From positions 1-36,592 of the forward strand of contig CADEGH010000034.1 of the NCBI GenBank assembly GCA_902826835.1: a DNA stretch of 36,592 nt, written 5' to 3'. Position numbers and translations under genes: made by a program. Shown here one piece after another: positions 8,776-16,553 of the stretch; the first letter of the stretch is position 1, and every line of letters begins with the position of its first letter. The notes beneath the pieces were generated by a model. That model had not been told where the DNA came from and searched no databases. It was given only the letters and a program-made list of their open reading frames with translations. Source of the DNA: an uncultured bacterium (GTDB taxonomy: Bacteria; Planctomycetota; GCA-002687715).

Positions 8776-10506
8776 TCAGAGGAAGCGGTACTCGACGGCG
8801 TTGGTGAGGGTGAAGGCGGGGTTGCCGAGGTAGGGGGCGGGGGCGAGGACGGCGCCCTGGAGCATCATGGAGAGACCGGAGAGACCGGCGGGAACGGCGC
8901 CGGTGACTTGCACGCCGGAGGGAGGAAGGATTGCGGGCCCGAAGATGCCCATCTGCCCGGCGTCGAAGAGGAAGAAGTAGGCCGAGGGGTCGAGGTGGAC
9001 TTCGGGATAACCGGCGAGAGTCGCGTTCGGAGCCGCGGTCGGCCGGAGGTAGCCGATGATGAAGGGGAATGTGCCGACGTACGACGAGTTCGGGCTCACG
9101 AGGTCGATGCGGAGGCTCTCGCCGACGTCGCCCACATTGTAGACTTGGACATCCGGCCAGGAACGGAAGTCCGATGCGTTGTTGGAAGTGCGCAGCACGA
9201 GATCTTCACGGGATCCGACGAAGCTCGGATTGACCCCGGCCAAGACCGCGATGTTCTCCGGTCCGTTGCCGATAAGGACATCCAGGTGCCCATCGCGGTT
9301 CGGGTCGCCCGCGGAGGCCACTGTGGTGCCAAATCCTACGATCGCGAGGGGGTCCGTGATGGTGCCGATCGCGGTATTGAGATGCCCGGAGCGAAGGACC
9401 ACGCGGCCAGCGGGAGCTCCCGCGACCGCACTGCTCGGATAGCCGTAAGCGAAGTCGGTGAAACCGTCATGGTCCAAGTCGCCGATGAAGCTCACATCCA
9501 TCCCGGCGCGGGCCAGGCTCAGGCCGATGAGGGTGTGGCGAGTCATCCCGAACGGGCCGGTGATGGTGACCATGCGGCCGTTATTGGTTCCGGCCCCCGA
9601 GTCGTAGTACGGCGCGCCGACAATGATGTCCGAGAACTCGTCACCATTGAGATCACCGCCGCCATCCACGGAGTGTCCGAACTGGGTGGTACCGGTTCCG
9701 CCGGAAATGATGGACAGGGTGCTGATGGCGGCGCCCACCACGGAGATCACACGAACCTCGCCGATTCCGCCGTCTGCGTTGAGGCGATCGGGAATACCGA
9801 CCACGATGTCCTGGTTGCCGTCATCGTTCCAGTCGCCGGCATTGGCGAGCGAAAACCCGGCGTGGTCTCCATTGACTGGCGCGGTGTAGCTCACGTAGAG
9901 AGCCCCGGTGGCCGCGTTGTAGACGTTGAAGCCACCACGGCTGAACGTCCGGTCCGGAATGCCGACGACGAGGTAGGGATCGGCGAGTCCGGCCAGGCGG
10001 ATGCTCGCGAGGCTGAAGCCGAAGTGATCGCCCGGCCCGGTCCACTCGATGGTGCGGAGCGTGGCGCCGGTGGCTCCGGACAGGATGTACACGTTGCCGG
10101 CGTCCACGGCGCCCGAGTCACTGTCGGGAGCGCCCACCCCGAGATCGTCGACGTTGTCGGCATTGACGTCAGGAATACGAGCTAGGGCGAAGCCGAAGCT
10201 GCGCGCGCTGAATGGCCCATTGAAGTCCCAGAGCGGGAGGCCGGTGGCGCCCGAAATCAGGCGCACTCGTCCGATCCCGATCGAAGCGGAGGGCGAACCC
10301 ATCGCATAGTCATCATGCCCGTCGCCATTGACGTCTCCCAGGCTGGCGAAATCGCTGCCGGCCCGGTTGTTGCCAGAGGGCATCGCCGGCGGACTGCTGA
10401 GGGTGCGGTGGATACCCACCTGGGCCATCAACGAAGAAGAGACGACCAAGACCGCGGAGATGGCGAGGCCGAGCGGCGGCCGTCGCGAGGGATTGGTGGA
10501 TTGCAT
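8776..10506 (-). CDS. secreted FG-GAP repeat protein, paralogue of 4311-6017
   Basis: A 576-aa exported protein. The signal peptide covers about residues 1-29 (RPPLGLAISAVLVVSSSLMAQ). FG-GAP repeats follow with Ca-binding loops DVNGDGHDD, DVNADNVDD, DWNDDGNQD, DLNGDEFSD, DLDHDGFTD and DPNRDGHLD, predicting a beta propeller. One blade (FSLASIRLAGLADPYLVVGIPDR) lacks the Asp loop, exactly where the other paralogue also lacks it. The C-terminal module includes GVQVTGAVPAGLSGLSMMLQ and ends LTNAVEYRFL. The ATG at 10506 has GAGG seven bases upstream. It ends at a strong terminator, so it is probably its own transcript or follows the methyltransferase gene. A surface or extracellular role is likely; no catalytic residues are recognisable. 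Confidence 0.88.
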   Translation of the reverse strand: MQSTNPSRRPPLGLAISAVLVVSSSLMAQVGIHRTLSSPPAMPSGNNRAGSDFASLGDVNGDGHDDYAMGSPSASIGIGRVRLISGATGLPLWDFNGPFSARSFGFALARIPDVNADNVDDLGVGAPDSDSGAVDAGNVYILSGATGATLRTIEWTGPGDHFGFSLASIRLAGLADPYLVVGIPDRTFSRGGFNVYNAATGALYVSYTAPVNGDHAGFSLANAGDWNDDGNQDIVVGIPDRLNADGGIGEVRVISVVGAAISTLSIISGGTGTTQFGHSVDGGGDLNGDEFSDIIVGAPYYDSGAGTNNGRMVTITGPFGMTRHTLIGLSLARAGMDVSFIGDLDHDGFTDFAYGYPSSAVAGAPAGRVVLRSGHLNTAIGTITDPLAIVGFGTTVASAGDPNRDGHLDVLIGNGPENIAVLAGVNPSFVGSREDLVLRTSNNASDFRSWPDVQVYNVGDVGESLRIDLVSPNSSYVGTFPFIIGYLRPTAAPNATLAGYPEVHLDPSAYFFLFDAGQMGIFGPAILPPSGVQVTGAVPAGLSGLSMMLQGAVLAPAPYLGNPAFTLTNAVEYRFL

Positions 10507-10519
10507 GTTGGATCCTCAA

Positions 10520-10537
10520 GAGCCCGAACTTGGGCTC
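10520..10537 (-). terminator. hairpin between methyltransferase and FG-GAP genes
   Basis: GAGCCC (10520-10525) pairs perfectly with GGGCTC (10532-10537) around a 6-base loop, with a further CTC/GAG pairing possible across a small bulge. It lies 34 nt after the stop of the methyltransferase gene and 14 nt before the FG-GAP start, so it could be a terminator without a T-run or a leader hairpin. Confidence 0.4.
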
Positions 10538-10570
10538 GAGGACCCTTCCGGCGCCGACCGGATTTCGTGG

Positions 10571-11086
10571 TCAGCCTTTCGGAAATTGGCGGCAGAACTC
10601 GTAGAGGGCCATCGTGGCGGCGGAAGCCGCGTTGTAGGCGTAGGGGAGGCCGTAGATCGGGATTTCCACGACATGGTGGCAGTACCGCAGTTCTTCAGGC
10701 TGAAGGCCGTGCCGCTCGTTGCCGACGATCAGCGCGGTTTTCCGGACGAACTGGAACTCGTGGAGGGAGACGCTCTTGTCGGTCTGCTCCAGGCCCACGA
10801 GCTGGTAGCCCTCCTCGCGAAGGTCCTTCAGCACCGGCGGGAGCGTGCGGTGGATCTCCACCTGCACGGTGTCGGCCCCGTCGCGGGCGATCTTGCGGTC
10901 GATCGAGGCGGCGCCGCAGGCGATGAGGCGGGCGACGCCGGAGGACCCGGCCACCCGCACGATCCGGGACAAATTGATGTGGGAGCGCATCGGCGCGCAC
11001 ACGACGATGAGTTCCCGAGGCTGCTCGAGCACACTCGGTGGCCGGTGGCGCACCTGATTCGGATCACCGTCTTCTTCGTCGTTCAC
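10571..11086 (-). CDS. SpoU/TrmH-family RNA 2'-O-methyltransferase
   Basis: A 171-aa SPOUT-class methyltransferase that would transfer a methyl group from S-adenosylmethionine to a ribose 2'-OH of tRNA or rRNA. The three SpoU motifs are visible: N38-LSR-IVRVAGSSG (motif 1), ALIVGNERHGL near 118-128 (motif 2, GxExxGL) and IPIYGLPYAYNAASAATMALYE near 143-162 (motif 3, where the usual SLNVSxA is AYNAASA, keeping the Asn). The trefoil-knot catalytic domain is complete and there is no N-terminal RNA-binding domain. The GTG at 11086 places the start just before the conserved region; an ORF extension to 11233 would overlap the opposite-strand psd gene and is rejected. It diverges from psd across about 120 bp. 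The substrate nucleotide cannot be told. Confidence 0.82.
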   Translation of the reverse strand: MNDEEDGDPNQVRHRPPSVLEQPRELIVVCAPMRSHINLSRIVRVAGSSGVARLIACGAASIDRKIARDGADTVQVEIHRTLPPVLKDLREEGYQLVGLEQTDKSVSLHEFQFVRKTALIVGNERHGLQPEELRYCHHVVEIPIYGLPYAYNAASAATMALYEFCRQFPKG

Positions 11087-11207
11087 GCAAGGGCTCGTCG
11101 GCTGAAGGAAGGGCGTTACCAGGAATGGTGGGGTCCGGGTGCGCTTCGGAAAGCGGACCCGGGCGAGGCGGCTCGATCCGTTGCCGCCCCCCCCGTCCAC
11201 GTCTACC

Positions 11208-11900
11208 ATGAGGCGAATGCGTCTTCCTCTCACGCGCTATGGCTGGCTCGAAATTCTCCTTTTTTGCGCCATCTTTCTCGGGGCGGCAATTTTGGCATTC
11301 ACCCTCGCGACCGGGGTCTTGGCGAAGATCCTGGGCGCAGGCGCGATCATCAGTCTCCTGTTTTGCCTGAACTTCTTCCGGGACCCGGACCGGCACGCGC
11401 CGGCCGACCCTCGGCTCGTGATCTCCCCCGCGGACGGGAAGGTCGCCGACATCGGCCGGATCGAAAACACCCCCCATCTCGGCGGGCCCTCGATGCGGGT
11501 GGGCATCTTCCTCTCCGTCTTCGACGTGCACGTGAATCGGGCGCCGGTCCCGGGGCGGGTCCGGCACACCGAACACAAGCCGGGCCGATTTCTCGACGCT
11601 CGCGACCCGGCGTGTGCGACTGAGAACGAGGCCCAGGATCTCGTTCTCGAAACGCCGGCGGAGCTGGGCGGCTTCCCGGTGTTCGTGCGCCAGATCGCGG
11701 GGCTGATCGCGCGGCGCATCGTGTGCGCGGTCAAGCCGGGGACGGACCTCGCCCGCGGACAGCGCTACGGAATGATCAAGTTCGGCTCGCGCACCGAGGT
11801 GTATCTGCCGGTGGATCGCGTGGAGGAAATCAGTGTGCGGGTCGGCGATCGGGTCAAAGGCGGCCAGCACGTGCTCGCTCGTTTGAAAGTGCCGGCATGA
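11208..11900 (+). CDS. psd: phosphatidylserine decarboxylase proenzyme
   Basis: A 230-aa pyruvoyl-dependent decarboxylase of the short (archaeal-type) Psd family. It converts phosphatidylserine to phosphatidylethanolamine at the membrane. Two N-terminal hydrophobic segments (about 12-34 and 42-55) anchor it. Conserved blocks follow: ISPADGKVADIG, FLSVFDVHVNRAPVPG near 102-116, and the self-cleavage site in IKFGSRTEVYLP with Gly193-Ser194, where Ser becomes the pyruvoyl group. Start candidates are ATG 11208 and ATG 11217, two codons apart after the first ATG; neither has a strong Shine-Dalgarno site. Its product pathway is continued backwards by pssA, 145 bp downstream, which makes the substrate, so the pair covers phosphatidylethanolamine synthesis from CDP-diacylglycerol. 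Confidence 0.93.
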   Translation: MRRMRLPLTRYGWLEILLFCAIFLGAAILAFTLATGVLAKILGAGAIISLLFCLNFFRDPDRHAPADPRLVISPADGKVADIGRIENTPHLGGPSMRVGIFLSVFDVHVNRAPVPGRVRHTEHKPGRFLDARDPACATENEAQDLVLETPAELGGFPVFVRQIAGLIARRIVCAVKPGTDLARGQRYGMIKFGSRTEVYLPVDRVEEISVRVGDRVKGGQHVLARLKVPA

Positions 11901-11923
11901 GACCCCACGGCCGCGAAGGGGTC
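11901..11923 (+). terminator. weak hairpin after psd
   Basis: GACCCC (11901-11906) and GGGGTC (11918-11923) form a 6-bp stem around an 11-base loop, directly after the psd stop. There is no T-run. It may weaken read-through into pssA or only stabilise the psd transcript end. Confidence 0.25.
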
Positions 11924-12045
11924 GGGCATCACTCATTCGGACGTGGCCGATCCGCTGGGCACACCAACCCCCGGCGATCCCCCAGGCGACGCATAGAACC
12001 CAATGTCGCCGTGATGGCCGACCATCCGGCCCTCGAGACCGATTC

Positions 12046-12918
12046 ATGACCGAATCCACCGACACCCCAAGCGGCAGCCATGAGATTGCGGGCGGTAGGC
12101 GCCGCAGTCGCCGCCTGCGACGATTCCGCAAGCGTCGCGGTGTCGACATGCTCCCGACCCTAGTCACGCTCGGGAACCTGTTCAGCGGGTTTCTCGCGAT
12201 CGCCTACGTGTCGGATTCGCGGGCCGCGGCCACCGATGCCGAGCGGTTGCTCCTCTACGATCGGGCGGTCTTCCTGATCTTCCTCGCCATGATTTTCGAC
12301 GCGGTCGACGGGAAGGTCGCCCGCATGACCGGCTCGACCAGCAAGTTCGGCGCGGAGCTCGACTCCTTGTGCGACGCCATCAGCTTCGGGGCGGCGCCCG
12401 CCATCCTCTTCAAGGCGCTGATCGAGCACGGGTCGGATGGAATGAAGCCCAAGGCGGCGATGATCCTGGCCGCCATCTACGTTGCGTGCGCGGTGTTGCG
12501 GTTGGCCCGCTTCAACGTCGGGGCCGAGCCGGACGAGGATTCTCACCGCTTCTTCCAAGGGCTGCCCTCGCCCGCCGCGGCGGCCGCCGTGGTTTCTTTG
12601 GTTTCCCTGAACAATGTCCTCGATCCGAACACCGCGAACTCCTGGGTCCGCTGGGTCATGCCCTTTGCGATGGCCGCTTTAGGCTTCCTGATGGTGAGTC
12701 GAGTTCGGTATGTTCATGCCGCGAGTTGGCTCTTCCGCCGCAAATCGCCCGCCGCATTCACCTTCATCCTCTTTCTGGGTGCCGTCCTCGTGCTCTTCCA
12801 CGAATACTGCCTCCCTGCCCTCTGCGTGGGTTTTGTGATTCTCGGCCCACTTCAGCACTTCCTTACCCGGAATCGCGGGCCGGCCGAGCCGCCGGTCGCG
12901 GGTTCGGAGGCTAGCTGA
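12046..12918 (+). CDS. pssA: CDP-diacylglycerol-serine O-phosphatidyltransferase
   Basis: A 290-aa integral membrane enzyme making phosphatidylserine from CDP-diacylglycerol and serine, the step before Psd. The CDP-alcohol phosphotransferase signature DxxDGxxARx8GxxxDxxxD is complete: D85, D88, G89, A92, R93, G102, D106 and D110. About six to eight hydrophobic segments follow, with conserved LRLARFNV and FFQGLPSPAAA, typical of type II PssA. A basic, Arg-rich N-terminal leader of about 33 residues precedes the first membrane segment. The ATG at 12046 has no strong ribosome site. The stop TGA overlaps the folK ATG by one base, so folK is translationally coupled. Confidence 0.94.
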   Translation: MTESTDTPSGSHEIAGGRRRSRRLRRFRKRRGVDMLPTLVTLGNLFSGFLAIAYVSDSRAAATDAERLLLYDRAVFLIFLAMIFDAVDGKVARMTGSTSKFGAELDSLCDAISFGAAPAILFKALIEHGSDGMKPKAAMILAAIYVACAVLRLARFNVGAEPDEDSHRFFQGLPSPAAAAAVVSLVSLNNVLDPNTANSWVRWVMPFAMAALGFLMVSRVRYVHAASWLFRRKSPAAFTFILFLGAVLVLFHEYCLPALCVGFVILGPLQHFLTRNRGPAEPPVAGSEAS

Positions 12919-13448
12919 TGGAACGGGTGCTGGTCGGTTTCGGGAGCAATTTGGGGGACCGCGAGGCGAACCTGCGCAGCGGACTTCTAATGATCCGTCA
13001 GCACCCGCTGATCGCCCTCACCGACGCGAGCGCGATCTACGAGACGGACCCGGTGGGTGGCCCGCCCCAGGCCCGATTCCTGAATGCCTGCGCGATCTTT
13101 CTCACCGTACTCTCGCCGGCCGAGTTGTTTGGGCACCTGCGCCAAGTCGAACGGGTGCTCGGGCGGACCCGCTCGATCGTCAACGGCCCGCGCACCCTCG
13201 ACCTCGACGTTCTCCTGTTCGGCGACACCGTGGTCGACGACCCCGATCTGACCATCCCCCACCCCCGCCTCCACGAGCGCGGGTTCGTGCTGAAACCGGC
13301 CTGCGATGTCGCGGCCAGCCTCGTGCATCCTTCCCTCGGACGAACGTTGGCGGACCTCCTGGAAATCCTGGGACCGCTGCCCTCCGTGCGTTTCTTCCGT
13401 CCCTGCGGAGCCTGGGCGGCCCGCGAGATGCCGCATGACCACTGCTGA
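12918..13448 (+). CDS. folK: 2-amino-4-hydroxy-6-hydroxymethyldihydropteridine pyrophosphokinase
   Basis: A 176-aa HPPK, which transfers pyrophosphate from ATP to 6-hydroxymethyl-7,8-dihydropterin in folate synthesis. The family motifs are GSNLGDRE near 9-16, YETDPVGGPPQARFLNA near 40-56, VLGRTRSIVNGPRTLDLDVLLFG near 75-97 with the two catalytic Asp residues, and IPHPRLHERGFVL near 107-119. The length is typical. The ATG overlaps the pssA stop by one base, and the 3' end overlaps panC by 14 nt. Folate synthesis and pantothenate synthesis share this neighbourhood in many bacteria. Confidence 0.95.
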   Translation: MERVLVGFGSNLGDREANLRSGLLMIRQHPLIALTDASAIYETDPVGGPPQARFLNACAIFLTVLSPAELFGHLRQVERVLGRTRSIVNGPRTLDLDVLLFGDTVVDDPDLTIPHPRLHERGFVLKPACDVAASLVHPSLGRTLADLLEILGPLPSVRFFRPCGAWAAREMPHDHC

Positions 13449-14310
13449 TCGCCGGACGGTCTACGTATCGCGCACTCTTCCGGAATTGCGGTCGCGGCTG
13501 CGCGCGGAGCGAGCGTTCGGGCGGTCGATCGGCTTCGTGCCCACCATGGGGGCTCTGCACGCCGGGCATGCGTCCTTGGTGCAGCGCGCCGCCGCCGCGA
13601 CCGACGTCGCGGTCGCGAGCATCTTTGTCAATCCGCTCCAGTTCGGGCCTACCGAGGACTTGTCTCGCTACCCACGCACCCCCGAAGCCGATCTCGAACT
13701 CTTGGCTGCGGCTGGCGCGAAGCACCTGTGGATGCCCGAGGTCGCGACCATGTATCCGCCGGGGTCCTGCACCTCGGTGGGAATGAAGGGGCTCATCGAC
13801 GTGCTCTGCGGGCGCTCGCGCCCCACGCACTTCGGGGGAGTCCTCACTGTCGTCTTGAAACTGCTCTTGCAGGTTCAACCGGACATCGCCTTCTTTGGTC
13901 GCAAGGACTATCAGCAGGCGCTCGTGATTCGCCGCATGGTGCGCGATCTCGATGTGCCCACCTGCATTGAGACCTGCCTGATCGTCCGCGAGACGGACGG
14001 ACTCGCGATGTCGAGTCGCAACCGCTACCTGACGGCGGAGGAGCGCGCGCAAGCCCCGGCCCTTCGGGCGGCTCTGCTGGCGGCGCAATCCGCCTTCCTG
14101 GCGGGGGAGCGACGCCCGGCGGCCTTGGTGCGGGAGGCGTCGGACCGGCTGGCTTTGGCACCCCTCTTCCGTATCGACTACCTTGAGATCCGCGATCCGG
14201 AGACTCTTGAGCTGCGCGACGAACCGGCTCGGCCGGGGGATTTGGTGGCCATTGCGGCCCATCTCGGCAAAGCGCGATTGATCGACAATCTCTTGCTCGC
14301 CCAGGATTGA
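13435..14310 (+). CDS. panC: pantothenate synthetase (pantoate-beta-alanine ligase)
   Basis: A 291-aa enzyme that joins pantoate and beta-alanine using ATP, via a pantoyl adenylate, in coenzyme A synthesis. Motifs are PTMGALHAGH near 36-45 (the HIGH-like nucleotide site), SIFVNPLQFGP, FFGRKDYQQ with the ATP-binding KDYQQ, IVRETDGLAMSSRNRYL near 182-198 (KMSKS-like SSR loop), and a C-terminal dimer domain. The start is the ATG at 13435, 14 nt inside folK; the longer open frame from 13306 reads through folK in another frame. Length and motifs match active family members. Overlap with folK indicates one transcript. Confidence 0.95.
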   Translation: MTTADRRTVYVSRTLPELRSRLRAERAFGRSIGFVPTMGALHAGHASLVQRAAAATDVAVASIFVNPLQFGPTEDLSRYPRTPEADLELLAAAGAKHLWMPEVATMYPPGSCTSVGMKGLIDVLCGRSRPTHFGGVLTVVLKLLLQVQPDIAFFGRKDYQQALVIRRMVRDLDVPTCIETCLIVRETDGLAMSSRNRYLTAEERAQAPALRAALLAAQSAFLAGERRPAALVREASDRLALAPLFRIDYLEIRDPETLELRDEPARPGDLVAIAAHLGKARLIDNLLLAQD

Positions 14311-14361
14311 TCTCGAGAGTGCGACTTTGGCCGCACGACCGGCCGGGAGACGACGACGACG

Positions 14362-15780
14362 ATGACGACGACCCATGCCGCGATCTGTGAGGGATGCGGA
14401 AAGTCTTGGAAAGTGCCGGCCGCGGAGAAACGCTACGCCTGCAAGGACTGTGGCGGTGTCGTTCGCGTGCCGGCTGATCCGGCTCCCGCCGCGCCCGCCC
14501 CACCAGAGCCCGTGGTGTGCCTCGCCTGTCGAGCCCCTCTGGCCGAAGGGGAGGCCTTCTGCCCGGCCTGCGGAGTGGCGCGCGGAGACACCGAAGCGCG
14601 CCAGTCGCCGGAGGATCGGCGTCAGATCAATCGCGAGTACGGCAAAGTCAAACGCATTATTGGCACCCTCCGGGCGCTCTTCATCGCCAACGCCCTGTTC
14701 TCATTGTTCCTCGGATTTGTGCTGTTTTCCGTGATCGATCGCCTCGAGCCTGAGGACCAAGGTGGGGCCAGGATCATGGGGTGGGCCTTCTTCGGGCTCG
14801 CCATCGTCGAACTCGTGGGCGCGGCGTTGGTCCAAAGACGACCGCTCATCTGGGCCATCCTTCTGGCCGCCTTCCGTACGCTCCTGATGGCCGCTTCGGT
14901 TTTGGGCGGGGCGACCTTCCTGGACCTCGTATTCGACGGCTTCTTCACGCTCGCGCACTGGGCGGGCGTTCAGCAGGCCGCGCGGCTCGAAAGCCTCCGC
15001 AAGCGTTACCCCGAACTCGCGGCGAAGAGTCAGTTCACCGGCAAGGGAGTCAAGGGCGGCCAGCGCATGGCCCAATCGAAGCAGCAAGCCCGCGCGGCCC
15101 TGCGGAGCAGGCTCTTGGTGGCCGGGATCGTGGCCGTGCTGGCGGTCGGGGCGTGGCTTCTGTCGAAAGTACTTTCGGCTCCGCCGGCTCTTGACAAGAC
15201 CATCGATCGTTTCGAAATCGCGTGGCAAGCCAAGGACGTGGACACCATGGCCGAGCTCATGGTGGGGGAGAGTGTCGCCAAAGCCGAGTCGAAGTTGCGA
15301 AACCAACTGCGTGACCACTCCTGGCTCGATTTCCCCGCCCTCACTCGAGCCGAACTGACCGACGCGGATGGCCGGGGCCAGGTGCGATGGTCCACGAGCC
15401 GGGGCAACGTGGAGACCAGTTGGAAGTACGACGGCAAGCGGTGGCGGATGCTCGAACTCACTCTCCCGAAGATCCAAGCTGGCCCGCCCGACGCGGAGCT
15501 GGCGGCTTTCATGGCGGCGTGGGACAAAAGTGACCTCGATGCCATCCTCGGGCTCTTCGATCCGTTGCGCCGCGAACGCTTCGAGCGGAGCTTCCGCCGC
15601 ATCATCGAGCGGCGCGAGTGGACGGGCAAGTTCCCCAAACTGAACCGGGCCGACCTGCACAAAGACGTCCGCGGAACCCGCACGGAGATGATCGTCGGGT
15701 GCGCGGATGGAGTGCTCGAAACCAGTTGGGAGTTCCGAGCCGGCAAGTGGTACTTGAGCAGCATGAAGTTCCCCGAATGA
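14362..15780 (+). CDS. zinc-ribbon membrane protein with duplicated NTF2-like domains
   Basis: A 472-aa protein I cannot name. The N-terminus has two zinc ribbons: CEGC/CKDC (Cys 9, 12, 27, 30) and CLAC/CPAC (about 53-72). Membrane segments follow near 108-128, 142-160, 168-190 and 250-270. The last about 190 residues are a tandem duplication of one domain. Each copy has an AW-K-D-D start (FEIAWQAKDVD; FMAAWDKSDLD), a W--FPxLxRAxL block and an ETSWxYxxxxW ending, typical of the NTF2/SnoaL-like fold. It starts 51 nt after panC and its TGA overlaps the next ATG (ATGA), so it is coupled to the CPBP protease, which also carries a zinc ribbon. It may be an envelope sensor or scaffold; that is inference. 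Confidence 0.85.
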   Translation: MTTTHAAICEGCGKSWKVPAAEKRYACKDCGGVVRVPADPAPAAPAPPEPVVCLACRAPLAEGEAFCPACGVARGDTEARQSPEDRRQINREYGKVKRIIGTLRALFIANALFSLFLGFVLFSVIDRLEPEDQGGARIMGWAFFGLAIVELVGAALVQRRPLIWAILLAAFRTLLMAASVLGGATFLDLVFDGFFTLAHWAGVQQAARLESLRKRYPELAAKSQFTGKGVKGGQRMAQSKQQARAALRSRLLVAGIVAVLAVGAWLLSKVLSAPPALDKTIDRFEIAWQAKDVDTMAELMVGESVAKAESKLRNQLRDHSWLDFPALTRAELTDADGRGQVRWSTSRGNVETSWKYDGKRWRMLELTLPKIQAGPPDAELAAFMAAWDKSDLDAILGLFDPLRRERFERSFRRIIERREWTGKFPKLNRADLHKDVRGTRTEMIVGCADGVLETSWEFRAGKWYLSSMKFPE

Positions 15781-16517
15781 GCGAAGTTGCCAATTCGTGT
15801 CGGCACTGTGGAGCTTCGATCGACAAGGACGGAGCTCGCTTCTGCACCCGGTGTGGCAAGCCCACGAGTCGCCGCGCCCTGACGCCGCGCCAGGCCGACT
15901 GGACCGAGAGCCGCAACGTGGCCTCGGTGGGTACTATCTTCGCCGGCATCCTGGTCGGCGTCGGTCTGGGAGCGTGGGCAACCGGGCTCGGAGAGTGGAT
16001 CGGCATCGCCGTTCAGGAACTCGCGGTCGGCGCGGCCGTCGCCCTCGCGCTTTACCTCGCGCGACCTCTGCTCCTCCGCGAGTGGTTCCCGTGGCGCACC
16101 ACGTTTTGGTGGTGGGTCGCCGCTCCCGCCGTCGCGGCGATCAGCTATCTGTTCAGCGCGGCGTGGGTGGCGTGGATCCGGGGTTTTGCGACCGGGGTGG
16201 AAGTGCCGGATGCGGAACCCATCACTCCCATTCTCATCATGGCGGTGGGGGTCCTCGCGCCGATCGTCGAAGAACTGTCCTGCCGCGGCGTGCTCCATGC
16301 CGTGCTTCTTCGCCTGACGACCCCGCTCGCGACGCTCATGCTCACGAGTGCCCTCTTCGCGTTGATGCACGGACTGAACGGCGGTTTCCTCCTGGAGATC
16401 CCGCATCGCTTCGTGGCCGGGATCGCCTTCGGGATGCTGCGCACCCGATCGGGAAGTGTGGCCACGGCCATCCTCGCCCACGCGGTCCACAACGCGGCCG
16501 CGGTGTGGATCGGCTGA
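15777..16517 (+). CDS. CPBP-family intramembrane metalloprotease with zinc ribbon
   Basis: A 246-aa membrane protein of the CPBP (CAAX protease/bacteriocin-processing, Abi) family. The conserved motifs are EExxxR (Glu165, Glu166, Arg170), FxxxH (FALMH with His198) and HxxxN (His235 to Asn239), together the likely metal site of this intramembrane protease class. About six to seven hydrophobic segments run from residue 48 on. The N-terminus has an added zinc ribbon, CRHC/CTRC (Cys 8, 11, 23, 26), like that of the preceding gene. The ATG at 15777 overlaps the previous TGA as ATGA. Substrates are unknown; bacterial relatives act in peptide maturation or protection, so processing of an envelope protein is plausible. 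Confidence 0.9.
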   Translation: MSEVANSCRHCGASIDKDGARFCTRCGKPTSRRALTPRQADWTESRNVASVGTIFAGILVGVGLGAWATGLGEWIGIAVQELAVGAAVALALYLARPLLLREWFPWRTTFWWWVAAPAVAAISYLFSAAWVAWIRGFATGVEVPDAEPITPILIMAVGVLAPIVEELSCRGVLHAVLLRLTTPLATLMLTSALFALMHGLNGGFLLEIPHRFVAGIAFGMLRTRSGSVATAILAHAVHNAAAVWIG

Positions 16518-16553
16518 CATTCCCGCCCGCATTGCTGGTTGGTAAGAACCCGC

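Noticed and set aside
8908..10185. 425-aa plus-strand frame opposite the second FG-GAP gene
   Set aside because: Antisense shadow; the minus strand has signal peptide, FG-GAP loops and terminator.
15030..16532. 500-aa minus-strand frame over the zinc-ribbon and CPBP genes
   Set aside because: Antisense shadow; the plus frames carry EExxxR, FxxxH, HxxxN and zinc ribbons.
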